From NCBI GenBank assembly GCA_027484655.1, contig JAIXSM010000039.1:96951-160950 (forward strand): a stretch of DNA of 64,000 nt. The letters run 5' to 3'. Both the position numbers and the translations under genes were made by a program. A model generated the notes under the pieces. It saw only the letters and a list, made by a program, of their open reading frames with translations, was not told the DNA's origin and ran no database searches. Of the stretch, positions 19,086 to 27,951 are shown piece after piece (the stretch's first letter is position 1; each line of letters opens with the position of its first letter). Origin of the DNA: Hyphomicrobiales bacterium. Lineage in GTDB: Bacteria; Pseudomonadota; Alphaproteobacteria; Rhizobiales; Beijerinckiaceae.

Positions 19086-19757
19086 TCAGGCGGACTCGGC
19101 CCTTGCGAAGGTGGTGAGCGCGACCTGAGTACGGTTGTTCACACCGAGCTTGCGCATGATATGGCGGACATGCAGCTTCACCGTGGCCTCGGTGATGTTC
19201 AGGTTTCGGGCGATCACCTTGTTTGGGTGGCCTTGCTGCAAACCTTCGAGGATCTCCTGCTGGCGCAGGGTCAGTCGCCAGTCGTTGTTGAACTCTCCCG
19301 CTGTGGCGGGCCTGTCGTGTTCAGCCTGTTCGTCGAGCGGGGGCCTTGGCGGGAAGCATTGTCCACCGGCGAGCACGAAAGATAGCGCCTTCAGCGCGAC
19401 AGAAGGCTCCAGGTTCGTGGGGATGTAACCATGGACGCCAAGCGAGCAGGCCATCCGCACCGTGTCGGCGTTCTCGGTGTCGGTCAGCACAGCGATCGGT
19501 GTACCCGGAAACGCCTGCTTGAGGCCGTCGATCAAGTCCATAGCCACGCCTGCTTCTATCAGCGTTGAGTTGATGAGCAGGATAAGCCTCACCCTTTGGG
19601 TGATTTCGGTCGATGCGAAATCCAGCCCAGCCGGCACGATCATGAGACCCTCGGATTCCGCCCAGGGCGCCAGAAAGAGGGTCATCCCGGCGCGTCGAAA
19701 CGCCATATCGTCAATCAGTAGAACGGCTTCTGCCTGCTCGCAGCTAGCATTCCTCAT
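19086..19757 (-). CDS. LuxR-type response-regulator-like transcription factor with degenerate receiver (right flank of secretion locus)
   Basis: A 223-residue protein: receiver-like domain (AVLLIDDMAFRRAGMTLFLA, GVHGYIPTNLEPSVALKALS) and C-terminal LuxR helix-turn-helix (TLRQQEILEGLQQGHPNKVI, ITEATVKLHVRHIMRKLGV). The first acidic pair (IDD) is kept, but the strand expected to end in the phospho-acceptor Asp reads LILLINS, so Asp is replaced by Asn. Close paralogue of 9704-10516; the two bracket the RTX and secretion genes and probably regulate them. ATG at 19757 has a GGAG site. Confidence 0.9.
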   Translation of the reverse strand: MRNASCEQAEAVLLIDDMAFRRAGMTLFLAPWAESEGLMIVPAGLDFASTEITQRVRLILLINSTLIEAGVAMDLIDGLKQAFPGTPIAVLTDTENADTVRMACSLGVHGYIPTNLEPSVALKALSFVLAGGQCFPPRPPLDEQAEHDRPATAGEFNNDWRLTLRQQEILEGLQQGHPNKVIARNLNITEATVKLHVRHIMRKLGVNNRTQVALTTFARAESA

Positions 19758-20130
19758 GTGAGTCTCCGCAAAGCCCAGTTGGTGGTGCATCCCCCCTGCA
19801 TTCATGTCCCATTGGTGGTGGGTCCGACGTCATGTGCAATCATGTGGATAACACGCATAACGATTTTCGTTACAATTGAAAGGATGGCCTTGCGTCAGCC
19901 CCTGGTCAAGGAAAAATCCCCCGGCTTAGGCCGGAAAATATCTTGTTCTCAGAGGGATAGGTTGGTTCGCCTAGATGCGCTCAGCCGTTTGGCGAGGGGG
20001 TGGCTATGCGCGAGGCTAGATTGACATTGCGGCGCGTTGCGCGTTGGGCGCTTTCATTCAGGGATGGGCGCCTCACGCGACCTTGAGCTGTGGACTTGTT
20101 GCAGGCGCCTCGCGGCATTATGTGGAACGT
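19758..20130. other. Intergenic region upstream of the metal efflux operon
   Basis: About 370 bases, AT-rich around 19830-19900, between the divergent regulator and the efflux operon. A frame on the plus strand here has no ribosome site or family features. Probably promoters for both directions; no metal-regulator gene or operator recognised. Confidence 0.4.
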
Positions 20131-20601
20131 GTGACATGTGTTCGCCCATGGACGTATCTGGCCGCACTCGCACTGGTGATCCTTGCGAGCATGCTCCTGG
20201 CTGCGCCTGCTGAGGCTCATGGCGGGCGCCATCACGGGCCTGCGGCCGCCCACAGGGCCACCGTGGAGGTCCCCGCTCCGGAGCGGGATGTGGTCACAGT
20301 CATTTCCGCCGCCTCCGATGCTCTTGAGGTTGGGGCGGCGTGCGATGCGCCGGCCCGAAGCGCGGACGCATCGTCAGCCCCCGTCAAGCCCACGCCCCCC
20401 GCTCCAGCTGAGCAAATGCCTTGCTCGGGGTTCTGCTGCGCGCTTGCGGGCTTGGGGTGCTGTGCGTTCGGTCCAGTTGCATGCGCCGGCGTTGATGTGG
20501 GCGGATTGGGCCTTTCGCGCATCGCCCGCCCCATGGTGGACCCCCTCCGCGACGGCCTTGGTCCCGATGCCTTCCTGAGGCCCCCCAGATCCCGCGCTTG
20601 A
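20131..20601 (+). CDS. His/Cys-rich periplasmic protein heading the metal efflux operon
   Basis: A secreted protein of about 156 residues. A hydrophobic signal (TYLAALALVILASMLLAAPA) ends at AEA-HGG, followed by a His cluster HGGRHHG, a Pro-rich linker and a Cys-rich core CSGFCCALAGLGCCAFGPVA. His and Cys clusters suggest metal binding, consistent with the adjacent CzcB/CzcA-type genes. The start is uncertain: the frame opens at 20044 (TTG), and GTG at 20122 or 20131 would directly precede the signal peptide. No family recognised. Confidence 0.65.
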   Translation: MTCVRPWTYLAALALVILASMLLAAPAEAHGGRHHGPAAAHRATVEVPAPERDVVTVISAASDALEVGAACDAPARSADASSAPVKPTPPAPAEQMPCSGFCCALAGLGCCAFGPVACAGVDVGGLGLSRIARPMVDPLRDGLGPDAFLRPPRSRA

Positions 20602-20673
20602 CCTGTAGGCCTTGAGGGCCGCGCCGCCCGCATTCTGCGGGGCTCGTCATGTCATGCTGGGATTGATGATCCG

Positions 20674-22311
20674 ATGCGTCCAATTCTTTGGGCTTTGCTT
20701 GTTCTGTTCGGCTTTGCTGTTGCGCCTTCGGTCGTCCCGGCGCACGAGGGCCACGACCATGGCCCGCCTCCTGTTGAAGTGCCGACCACTGCCGCTCCCC
20801 GGGCCGAGGCCCAGTCCGACCTGTTCGAACTTGTGGCGATCGCCCGTGATGGCGCGCTCACGGTGTTTCTTGATCGGTTCGTTGGCAACCATCCGGTGTC
20901 TGGCGCAACCATCGAGCTGGAAACGCCGGAGGGGCCCAAATCCCTCACGCCGTTGGATGACCGATACCGCATCGAGGCTTCGTGGATGTCGGCGCCCGGC
21001 GCCCATGATCTGCTGTTCACCGTGGCTGTCGGCGCCGATGTGGATGTGCTGACCACCACGCTCGTGGTTCCCCAGACGACCGGGGAGGCCGCCTCGACGG
21101 CTCGGGGGTCTATGGCGAGCGTGGCTGCCGTCCTGTCCGGGTCGCTTTGGCCGAAGTCCGGCCTGCTTCTGGCGGCGGCCGCCTTCGCCTGCGGTTTGGT
21201 TGTGGCCGGCCTGGTGCGCACGCGCCGGCGCATGGCGGCCGTCGCCGTTGGGGCGCTCGTCGTCGCGGCGTTGTTCGCCACCGGCGCGTTCGGTCAGCCG
21301 GCGCCGGCTGTGCGGGATGTGGCGCGCCGCCTGCCGGATGGGTCCGTGTTCATGCCCAAGCAGACGCAGCGCCTGCTTGAGGTGCGCACGCTTCTGACCG
21401 AGCAGAGCGCGCACCCGGTTAGCGTTGAGTTGCCCGGGCGTGTGATCGCGGATCCCAACGCAAGCGGTTACGTGCAGGCCGCCGTGAGCGGGCGGCTTTC
21501 GGCTCCCCCCAGCGGCTTTCCACGTCTGGGCGCGCGCGTGACGAAGGGGCAGGTGCTCGCCTATGTGGCGCCGCCGCTCAGCGCGGCCGAAACAGTTGAC
21601 CTGCGCCAGCGACAGGGCGAGCTGGATCAACAGATTTCATTGGTGCAACAGCGGATCGGGCGCTTCGAAAAGCTCATCGGCAGCGGCGCGGTGTCCCGCG
21701 TGCAACTGGAGGAGTCTCGTCTCGAACTCGATGGCCTGCGCGACCGGCGCCACGCGCTGGAGCGGATGCGCCGTGAGCCCGAGCCGCTGGTGGCCCCGTT
21801 GGACGGTGTGGTGGCGACAGCCAACGCGATCGCGGGGAAGATTGCGGATCCCAACGCCATCATCTTCCAGATTGTCGACCCGCAAAGTCTCTGGGTGGAA
21901 GCGCAAAGCCTTGAAGCGATCTCGGATGTCGTCGCCGCGGAGGCGCGGGCGCCCGATGGCCGACGGTTCCCGCTCGCCTTCAGGGGCGCAGGCCTCGCCG
22001 ACCGCTCGCAGTTTCTGCCCGTTCATTTCTCGCTACCGGCAGGGGAGAGCGGCGTTCGCATCGGTCAGCTCGTGAGCGTGTTCGTGCAAACCGCTGCACG
22101 CGTGGAGGGCGTGGCCGCTCCCCGCTCGGCGGTGCTGACCGGCGCGAACGGCCAGAGCATCGTCTACGAACATGCCCGCGCGGAACGCTTCGAGCCTCGC
22201 GAGGTGCGCGTCACGCCGCTTGATGCAACTCGCGTTCTGATTAGCGCAGGCGTGGGGCAGGGGCGTCGCATCGTGGTGCAGGGCGCTGAACTGCTCAATC
22301 AGGTGAGGTGA
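20674..22311 (+). CDS. RND efflux periplasmic adaptor (CzcB-like) with His-rich N-terminal extension
   Basis: A 545-residue protein. After a signal peptide comes HEGHDHGPPPVEVP, a likely metal-binding segment, then an added beta domain (residues 45-130), a membrane-like stretch near residues 165-210, and the membrane fusion protein core: VAPLDGVVATANAIAGKIAD, a coiled coil around RQRQGELDQQISLVQQRIG, and RRIVVQGAELLNQVR at the C-terminus. It links the RND pump to an outer-membrane channel. The two internal hydrophobic stretches are unusual for an adaptor and suggest a fusion of a metal-sensing periplasmic module with a CzcB core. The next gene starts 3 bases after its stop. Confidence 0.88.
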   Translation: MRPILWALLVLFGFAVAPSVVPAHEGHDHGPPPVEVPTTAAPRAEAQSDLFELVAIARDGALTVFLDRFVGNHPVSGATIELETPEGPKSLTPLDDRYRIEASWMSAPGAHDLLFTVAVGADVDVLTTTLVVPQTTGEAASTARGSMASVAAVLSGSLWPKSGLLLAAAAFACGLVVAGLVRTRRRMAAVAVGALVVAALFATGAFGQPAPAVRDVARRLPDGSVFMPKQTQRLLEVRTLLTEQSAHPVSVELPGRVIADPNASGYVQAAVSGRLSAPPSGFPRLGARVTKGQVLAYVAPPLSAAETVDLRQRQGELDQQISLVQQRIGRFEKLIGSGAVSRVQLEESRLELDGLRDRRHALERMRREPEPLVAPLDGVVATANAIAGKIADPNAIIFQIVDPQSLWVEAQSLEAISDVVAAEARAPDGRRFPLAFRGAGLADRSQFLPVHFSLPAGESGVRIGQLVSVFVQTAARVEGVAAPRSAVLTGANGQSIVYEHARAERFEPREVRVTPLDATRVLISAGVGQGRRIVVQGAELLNQVR

Positions 22312-22314
22312 GCG

Positions 22315-25300
22315 ATGCTGTTCGGTCTTCTCGTCACGCAGTCGCTTCGCAACAGGTTGCTTGTGCTCGCCATCGCCGCCGCGCTGGTGGTGCTGGGCGT
22401 ATTTGCGACCATGCGCCTGCCCGTGGATGTGTTTCCCGATCTCAATCGACCCACCGTCACCATCATGACGGAGGCCGAGGGGCTTGCGCCGCCAGAGGTC
22501 GAGCAACTCGTTACATTTCCCATCGAGACGGAGATGAACGGTTTGCCGGGCGTCACCCGCGTGCGGTCCGTCTCCGGCGTCGGCCTGTCTATCGTCTACG
22601 TCGAATTCGACTGGGGCACAGAGATTTTCCGCAACCGCCAGCAGGTCGCGGAAAAACTCACCATCGTGCGCGGGCGCCTGCCGACTGATGTCGTGCCGCA
22701 GATGGGGCCGGTCAGCTCCATCATGGGGCAGATCCTGCTCATCGCCGTCACCGGCGACAACGTTTCACCCATGGATCTGCGCGATGTCGCAGACTGGACC
22801 CTGCGTCCGCGCTTGCTCAACATTCCCGGCGTTGCGCAGGTTATCCCTATTGGCGGCGAGGTGCGCCAGTATCGCGTGGCGCCAAACCCCGCCGCCATGC
22901 GCGCGCTGCGCGTTTCCTACGACCAGCTCGAGCGTGCGCTCGCGCAGTTCGGCGCCAACACAGCGGGCGGATTCACGGATCAGTATTCTCGCGAGTTTCT
23001 CATCCGTAACGTAGGCCGCACGCGCAGCCTCGAGGATCTCCGCAGCCTTGTTGTGGCCACCGTGGACAACCGGGCCATCCAGTTGCGGCAGGTGGCGGAA
23101 GTAGATTTCGCGGCGCGCCTGAAGCGCGGCGAGGCCGGCTACATGGGCAAGCCCGCGGTCATTGTCTCTGTCGAGAAGCAGCCGGGCGTGGATACGGTGC
23201 GCCTCACGCGCGCGGTGGAGCAGGCGTTGCAGGATGCGGCGCCCGGCCTTCCGCCCGGCGTGCGAGCGAATGAGATCCTGTTCCGTCAGGCCAACTTCAT
23301 CGAGACCTCTGTTCGAAACGTCGAGAAGGTGCTGCTTGAGGCTATCTTCGTTGTCGCCATCGTGCTGTTCGTGTTCCTGCTTAACACCCGGACCACGGCG
23401 ATCTCGCTTGCTGCGATTCCGGTGTCGATCCTCGTTACGGCAATCGTCTTCTGGCTTGCAGGGCTTTCGATCAACACCATGACTCTCGGCGGGCTCGCCA
23501 TCGCCATCGGCGAGCTTGTCGATGATGCGGTGGTCGATGTGGAGAACATCTTCCGCCGCCTGCGTGAGAACCGCGAGCAGGGCGAGCCTCGCTCTACCTT
23601 CGAGGTGGTTGTCAGCGCTTCGCAAGAGGTGCGCTCCGGCATCGTCTACGCGACCGCGATCATCATCCTTGTGTTCGTGCCGCTGTTCGCGCTCTCCGGC
23701 ATTGAAGGGCGGCTGTTCGCGCCGCTTGGACAGGCCTACATCCTGTCTATTCTCGCGAGCCTGATCGTTTCTATCACGCTGACGCCGGTGCTCGCGTACT
23801 ACCTGCTGCCGGGCCTGAAGCGCCTCGATCATGAGGAAGGCTGGCTTGTGCGCCGGTTGAAAGCCATCAACCTGCGCGCGCTCTCCTGGGCGCTGGCTCA
23901 CACGCGCTTGTTGATGGGGCTTGTCACTGCGGCGGTGCTTTTTGCTGGGGCTGCGGCCTTTATGCTTCCGCGCGCGTTCCTGCCGCCGTTTAACGAGGGC
24001 ACGTTCACCATCAACATGGCGTTCAATCCGGGTATCTCGCTTGCCGAGAGCAACCGGGTGGGGCTCATCGCCGAACGGCTTATGCTGGATGTGCCGGAGG
24101 TGAAGGCTGTCGGCCGGCGCACTGGGCGTGCGGAACTCGATGAGCATGCGGAAGGGGTTCACTCCTCCGAAGTCGAGGTTGATCTGAAGCCGGGCGGCCG
24201 ACCCAAGGCCGCCATCGTCGCGGATCTTCGCGAGCGGCTGTCGCTTTTGCCCGTATCGATCAATGTTGGTCAGCCGATCTCGCACCGCCTCGACCATATG
24301 TTGTCGGGCGCGCGCGCGGAGATCGCGCTCAAAATCTTCGGCGATGATCTTGATACCCTGCGGGCGGTCGCCGAGCAGATGCGCGAGCGCATGGCCGGGA
24401 TTGCGGGGCTCGTCGACCTTCAGGTCGAGAAGCAGACGCGCATTCCCCAGCTCGACATCCGCATCGACTATCAGCGCGCGGCGCTTTTCGGGCTTCAACC
24501 TGCGCAGGTGACGGAGCAACTGGAGCGTCTGTCGAATGGTCGCGTGGTGTCACGCATCATCGATGGTCCGCGTCGGTATGACGTCGTGCTTCGCCTGCAT
24601 GACTCGCAGCGTACGACGAGCGGTCTTGCGGACCTGCTGATCGAGAGCCCGGCTGGCTGGATCCCGCTGCGGCAGGTGGCCGATGTGCGGGAGACCGATG
24701 GGCCAAACCAGATTCTGCGCGAGAATGGCGCGCGCCGCATCGTTGTGCTGGCGAACACCGACGGGCGCGCAGACATGACGCGCATCGTCTCCGCCATTCG
24801 GGCTGAAATCGCCAGCGCAAAGACGCCGCAAGGCATGTTCATGAGCTTGGAGGGAACCTTTCAGGCGCAGGAGGAGGCGAGCCTGCGCATCGGGCTGCTG
24901 TCGTTGCTGTCTCTCGCGATGGTGTTCGCGTTGCTCTACAGTCGTTATCGTTCGGCGTTGTTTGCGCTCATCATCATGGGTAGCGTGCCGCTGGCGCTCA
25001 TCGGATCCGTCGCGGCGCTTTGGCTTGCCGGGCAACCGCTGTCCGTCGCCAGCATGATCGGATTCATCACGCTGACCGGCATCGCGACGCGCAACGGCAT
25101 CCTCAAGATGAGCCACTACATCAATCTGGCCATTCACGAGAACATGCCATTCGGTCGTGATCTCGTGGTGCGCGGCAGCCTTGAGCGAATGACGCCAGTG
25201 CTGATGACGGCGCTCTCCGCCGGCTTCGCGCTGATCCCGCTGATGATCGATCCGTCAGCGCCGGGCAAGGAGATCCTGCATCCGGTCGCGGTCACCATCT

Positions 25301-25452
25301 TTGGCGGCCTCGTCAGCGCCACGCTGCTGGACGCTGTCCTCACCCCCGCGCTGTTCCTGCGCTACGGGCGCAAGCCGCTTGAACGTCTTGTTGAAGCCGC
25401 AAGGACTGAAAGCGCAGCGTCGGTCCATGCGCCGCAGGCTCATTCTTACTGA
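22315..25452 (+). CDS. Heavy-metal-efflux RND pump (CzcA/CusA family)
   Basis: A 1045-residue pump with the RND plan of two repeats of one plus five membrane spans and large periplasmic loops. HME-RND signatures: [60 protein letters not shown] in membrane segment 4 (acidic residues for proton relay), and [18 protein letters not shown] near the C-terminus. It exports metal cations by proton antiport; the metal (Zn/Co/Cd or Cu/Ag) is not decided by what is visible. No outer-membrane factor gene is present in the operon, so a TolC/CzcC encoded elsewhere must be shared. Confidence 0.93.
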   Translation: MLFGLLVTQSLRNRLLVLAIAAALVVLGVFATMRLPVDVFPDLNRPTVTIMTEAEGLAPPEVEQLVTFPIETEMNGLPGVTRVRSVSGVGLSIVYVEFDWGTEIFRNRQQVAEKLTIVRGRLPTDVVPQMGPVSSIMGQILLIAVTGDNVSPMDLRDVADWTLRPRLLNIPGVAQVIPIGGEVRQYRVAPNPAAMRALRVSYDQLERALAQFGANTAGGFTDQYSREFLIRNVGRTRSLEDLRSLVVATVDNRAIQLRQVAEVDFAARLKRGEAGYMGKPAVIVSVEKQPGVDTVRLTRAVEQALQDAAPGLPPGVRANEILFRQANFIETSVRNVEKVLLEAIFVVAIVLFVFLLNTRTTAISLAAIPVSILVTAIVFWLAGLSINTMTLGGLAIAIGELVDDAVVDVENIFRRLRENREQGEPRSTFEVVVSASQEVRSGIVYATAIIILVFVPLFALSGIEGRLFAPLGQAYILSILASLIVSITLTPVLAYYLLPGLKRLDHEEGWLVRRLKAINLRALSWALAHTRLLMGLVTAAVLFAGAAAFMLPRAFLPPFNEGTFTINMAFNPGISLAESNRVGLIAERLMLDVPEVKAVGRRTGRAELDEHAEGVHSSEVEVDLKPGGRPKAAIVADLRERLSLLPVSINVGQPISHRLDHMLSGARAEIALKIFGDDLDTLRAVAEQMRERMAGIAGLVDLQVEKQTRIPQLDIRIDYQRAALFGLQPAQVTEQLERLSNGRVVSRIIDGPRRYDVVLRLHDSQRTTSGLADLLIESPAGWIPLRQVADVRETDGPNQILRENGARRIVVLANTDGRADMTRIVSAIRAEIASAKTPQGMFMSLEGTFQAQEEASLRIGLLSLLSLAMVFALLYSRYRSALFALIIMGSVPLALIGSVAALWLAGQPLSVASMIGFITLTGIATRNGILKMSHYINLAIHENMPFGRDLVVRGSLERMTPVLMTALSAGFALIPLMIDPSAPGKEILHPVAVTIFGGLVSATLLDAVLTPALFLRYGRKPLERLVEAARTESAASVHAPQAHSY

Positions 25453-25468
25453 AACTGGAGAACAACCC

Positions 25469-25828
25469 ATGCGTATTGTCACACTTGCAATCGCCTTCGT
25501 TTGCGCGGGCATGGCCCACGCCCACGAAGCGGATGGCCCTAATGGCGGCCGGATTGTTGACGCGGGCAACCTGCACGTTGAACTTGTCGCGAAGGGCCGC
25601 TCTGTGAATGTGTTCGTGACTGACGCGAACGATAAGCCAGTTGCGGTTGAGGGCTACAAGGGCACGGCCGTGCTCGTCATCGCCGGCAAGCCGCAGCGTA
25701 TTCCGTTGGCACCGGCTGCTGCAAACCGCCTGACAGGCGAAGCGTCTGTGGATGTGCCGGCTGCGCCGAAGGGCGCGGTGCAATTGCAACTGCCCGGCGG
25801 CGCGTCTGTTCAAGGGAGTTTTCGCTGA
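25469..25828 (+). CDS. Small periplasmic protein of the metal efflux operon
   Basis: A 119-residue protein with signal peptide MRIVTLAIAFVCAGMAHAH and a His-containing mature N-terminus HEADGPNGGRIVDAGNLHVE, followed by a compact all-beta region. The pattern resembles small periplasmic proteins next to CzcA-type pumps that bind metal, but no named family is asserted. ATG at 25469 follows ACTGGAG and lies 16 bases after the pump stop. Confidence 0.75.
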   Translation: MRIVTLAIAFVCAGMAHAHEADGPNGGRIVDAGNLHVELVAKGRSVNVFVTDANDKPVAVEGYKGTAVLVIAGKPQRIPLAPAAANRLTGEASVDVPAAPKGAVQLQLPGGASVQGSFR

Positions 25829-25873
25829 TTGAAATATGCGCCGGGTGGTGTGCGGGAAATCAAGAAAGCAAAG

Positions 25874-25896
25874 GGCGCGAACGCCGCGCCGTCTTT
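25874..25896. terminator. Hairpin between convergent genes
   Basis: GGCGCG/CGCGCC stem with a five-base loop; followed by GTCTTTC on the plus strand and preceded by GAAAGCAAAG, which is CTTTGCTTTC on the minus strand. Likely bidirectional terminator between the efflux operon and the gene ending at 25920. Confidence 0.55.
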
Positions 25897-25919
25897 CGCG
25901 GCGGCGAATGATGCGCCGC

Positions 25920-26306
25920 TTACGCGAATGTGTTCGCCACGTCGATCTGTCGCGGCCTGAACGCTTCCATCATGCTGCCAACCAGCATGAACGTAAGCCC
26001 ATCCTCAAGAGGGCGGCAGTGCGGCACAATCTGGCGCAGGTAGTGCAAGAGGCGGCCGTCGAGACGCCCGGACTCGACGGCGCTCAGCAGCGCCTCTGCA
26101 TGGGCGAGGGCGATTTCGGCCTCGGCGACGATCCCCGTGCGGATTGAGTAGACCAGCAATTGCGCGGCAGCGACAAACTCGCCCCAAGCTGAAGGCACTG
26201 TCCTTGCAGCGGAGTCGAGCACCATTTCTCCTTCGGGCGTTAGTTGAAGCGTAACGGGATCAAGTGCGGTCTGGAGCGCGGTTTTGCCGTCGGGATAGAG
26301 GAGCAT
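25920..26306 (-). CDS. Hypothetical protein, coupled to a 36-residue upstream ORF
   Basis: A 128-residue soluble, mainly helical protein (WGEFVAAAQLLVYSIRTGIV, EIALAHAEALLSAVESGRLD) with no family recognised. Its GGAGGG ribosome site lies within the end of the small ORF 26308-26418, whose stop is one base before this ATG, implying translational coupling. Confidence 0.65.
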   Translation of the reverse strand: MLLYPDGKTALQTALDPVTLQLTPEGEMVLDSAARTVPSAWGEFVAAAQLLVYSIRTGIVAEAEIALAHAEALLSAVESGRLDGRLLHYLRQIVPHCRPLEDGLTFMLVGSMMEAFRPRQIDVANTFA

Positions 26307-26307
26307 C

Positions 26308-26418
26308 TCACACCCTCCGCGTTACATTGCAGAGCGTGCGGGCGCCCAGGATGAGCCTCCGGCTGGCCAACTGCATGACATTGAGGTCGCTCGCGGGCGC
26401 GTGATGTGCCTGTGTCAT
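26308..26418 (-). CDS. Putative 36-residue small protein
   Basis: ATG at 26418 preceded by GAGGGAAACG, encoding 36 residues beginning MTQAHHAPASDLN and ending LCNVTRRV. Stop TGA is separated by one base from the ATG of the next gene. Spacing, ribosome site and coupling argue for translation; it may be a leader peptide or a real small protein. Confidence 0.45.
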   Translation of the reverse strand: MTQAHHAPASDLNVMQLASRRLILGARTLCNVTRRV

Positions 26419-26819
26419 CGTTTCCCTCAATGGAATTGGTTCGTCCGTGATCCCAGACCCCTGCCCAAATCCCTGCCCAAGGCCGCAACGTCATCCTGAC
26501 GTGGCTACCAATCGCCCCTGCGAGCGAATATCCATATTGCGCATATACACGGCAATTATTGCGGCTCTACCCCTCTTGGGATGCCTGACGCTCCCCTTTT
26601 TGGGGGGGCGCGCGCTGGCTCTGTTGCTGGAAAACTTGGCTTTTAGCGCGAGGCCCGGAGGTGAACGGGCCTTGCCTCGTCCAGAAGGCGGCGGCCGAAC
26701 GCAGGGCTGTTTCCGAACGTTGATGTCAGGTGATCCGCGCGGCCTCAAACGCAGGCGAAGGAGGCGAACGCTCCTCTTTCGTGAAAGGCCTTGATGGGCA
26801 TAACTGGCCGAGACGGAAT
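26419..26819. other. Intergenic region with no recognised gene
   Basis: About 400 bases between the small-ORF unit and an integrase remnant. Contains short overlapping frames only. Probably debris of the same integration event as the remnants downstream. Confidence 0.4.
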
Positions 26820-27020
26820 CCGCACGGAAACTCCATTGTGCCCCGCGGATTTCGCTCCAGCTTCAAGGCTTGGAGTTTAGCGAACGGGTGGGCCGATCAC
26901 CTGAGTGAGCTTGCTTTGGCGCATGCGGACACAAACAAAGTTCGCGCGGCCTATGCGAGAGACCCTTTGGTAGAAGAGCGTCGCCCGATGATGCAAGCAT
27001 GGGCTGACACCTGCTGCTAG
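26820..27020 (+). pseudogene. C-terminal remnant of a tyrosine integrase (P4-type)
   Basis: The last 67 codons read GFRSSFKAWSLANGW, then SELALAHADTNKVRAAYARD and RRPMMQAWADTCC, matching the C-terminal end of phage/island integrases (HGFRssFrdW ... ALAH ... AYxR ... RR.MmqaWa). The box II His is Arg here (VPRGFR), while the later ALAH His and the active-site Tyr of AAYARD are still visible. Upstream catalytic parts are missing, so it is a non-functional fragment of an integrated element. Confidence 0.75.
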
Positions 27021-27056
27021 AAAATCTAGTAGGCTGCTGAGAAACGGACAACGATC

Positions 27057-27230
27057 GCGCTTTTCGGTCTCGACGAAGTGGGATCGATGGGTGAGCCCAT
27101 CGAGGAGGGCTGTGATCATCTTTGTTTCGGCGACGACGCTCGCCAATTCGCCGAAGCTGAGATTGGTCGTGATGAAGACGCTCGTGCGCTCGTAGAACCT
27201 GCTCAGCAGTTGGAGCAGCAGCCCCCGCCG
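27057..27230 (-). pseudogene. IS21-family IstB ATPase fragment
   Basis: About 58 codons read LLLQLLSRFYERTSVFITTN, LSFGELASVVAETKMITALL and DGLTHRSHFVET, the C-terminal third of IstB (canonical: YERTSVIITTNLSFGEW ... KMTTALLDRLTHHCDIIET). Walker A and B regions are absent and the sequence after ETEKRDRC is unrelated. It abuts the phosphoesterase remnant directly, marking a rearrangement junction. Confidence 0.8.
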
Positions 27231-27540
27231 CGCCGGTATGAGAAAGCAGGCCCGCCCGTCCGCAAGTCGAACGGCAAACTCCATTGAGCGGGCTCGATGA
27301 CGAACACGCCGTCTCGAACAGGCAGAGAGTAAAGGCCGTCTGCGTCAGTCGGCGTGGCCTCAAAGCCATTCGAAACGAGCACTCCTGCAATGCCCTCGGC
27401 TTTGCTGTGCCTCACTCGACAACGCAACCTCGGGCTGAAACGTAATGGCCCGTGAGCCTCATGGCCCCTGTGAGCGAGCGCCCGCCCACGGCGCTCGCAC
27501 CGATCAGGCCGCGATGGGTGATTGATCCGGGGCGCCACAT
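27231..27540 (-). pseudogene. N-terminal remnant of a metallophosphoesterase, paralogue of 54408-55973
   Basis: Starting at ATG 27540 the frame reads RPGSITHRGLIGASAVGG and SLTGAMRL, then hits a stop at VVE; a second frame continues with EGIAGVLVSNGFEATPTDAD, GLYSLPVRDGVFVIEPAQWS and LPFDLRTGGPAFSY. Both halves align end to end with the first 95 residues of the intact gene at 54408-55973 (GIPGVLVSNGVEVTPTDADG, LPVRDGVFVIKPAHWSLPFD). The catalytic domain is lost where the istB fragment begins. Upstream DNA (CTGTC, TCAGGT, CCGGAG blocks) is also similar to the intact copy. Confidence 0.85.
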
Positions 27541-27733
27541 GATCTCTCTCCGGCTGAACCGGAGCCTGAAGACCTGAGTCATGCGACAGGATTTGAGGGA
27601 AGATGCGCCAGGGGCGTGACCTGCCACACGATCCGGGCGTTTCTGTTGGAAAGAGCCGCTACCGGATGGCCGATATCCAATAAGTTGCGTGAATGTCGTC
27701 GCGCCCATGGGGCCGAAAATTTCTTTTTGTTCA

Positions 27734-27751
27734 TTGACGCAAATCTGTCGC
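27734..27751 (+). promoter_or_regulatory. Candidate Pho box upstream of GT4 gene
   Basis: TTGACGCAAATCTGTCGC fits the two-heptamer Pho box plan (7-4-7, repeats 11 bases apart, AT-rich spacer AAAT). Fifteen bases are identical to the candidate box at 57056-57073 ahead of the other GT4 gene. About 200 bases from the GT4 start. Confidence 0.5.
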
Positions 27752-27951
27752 CTTGATCAAGCAAGTTACACTATCGCCAAGTGTTCCGCTGGCGAACACT
27801 ATCTGGGAAACGCGCCATTCTCCACTGGCCTATCGTAGTGTGACTGGGCGTGGGGCGTTTCCTTCGCAACGATGATCTTAAGTACGGCGAACGCTGATAA
27901 GGAAAGGCTACTCCCGCAATCATCCGTCTGCGGATCAACGGTAGGACACTT

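Noticed and set aside
22765..24519. A 584-codon minus-strand frame
   Set aside because: Antisense to the CzcA-type pump; His/Arg-rich shadow text.
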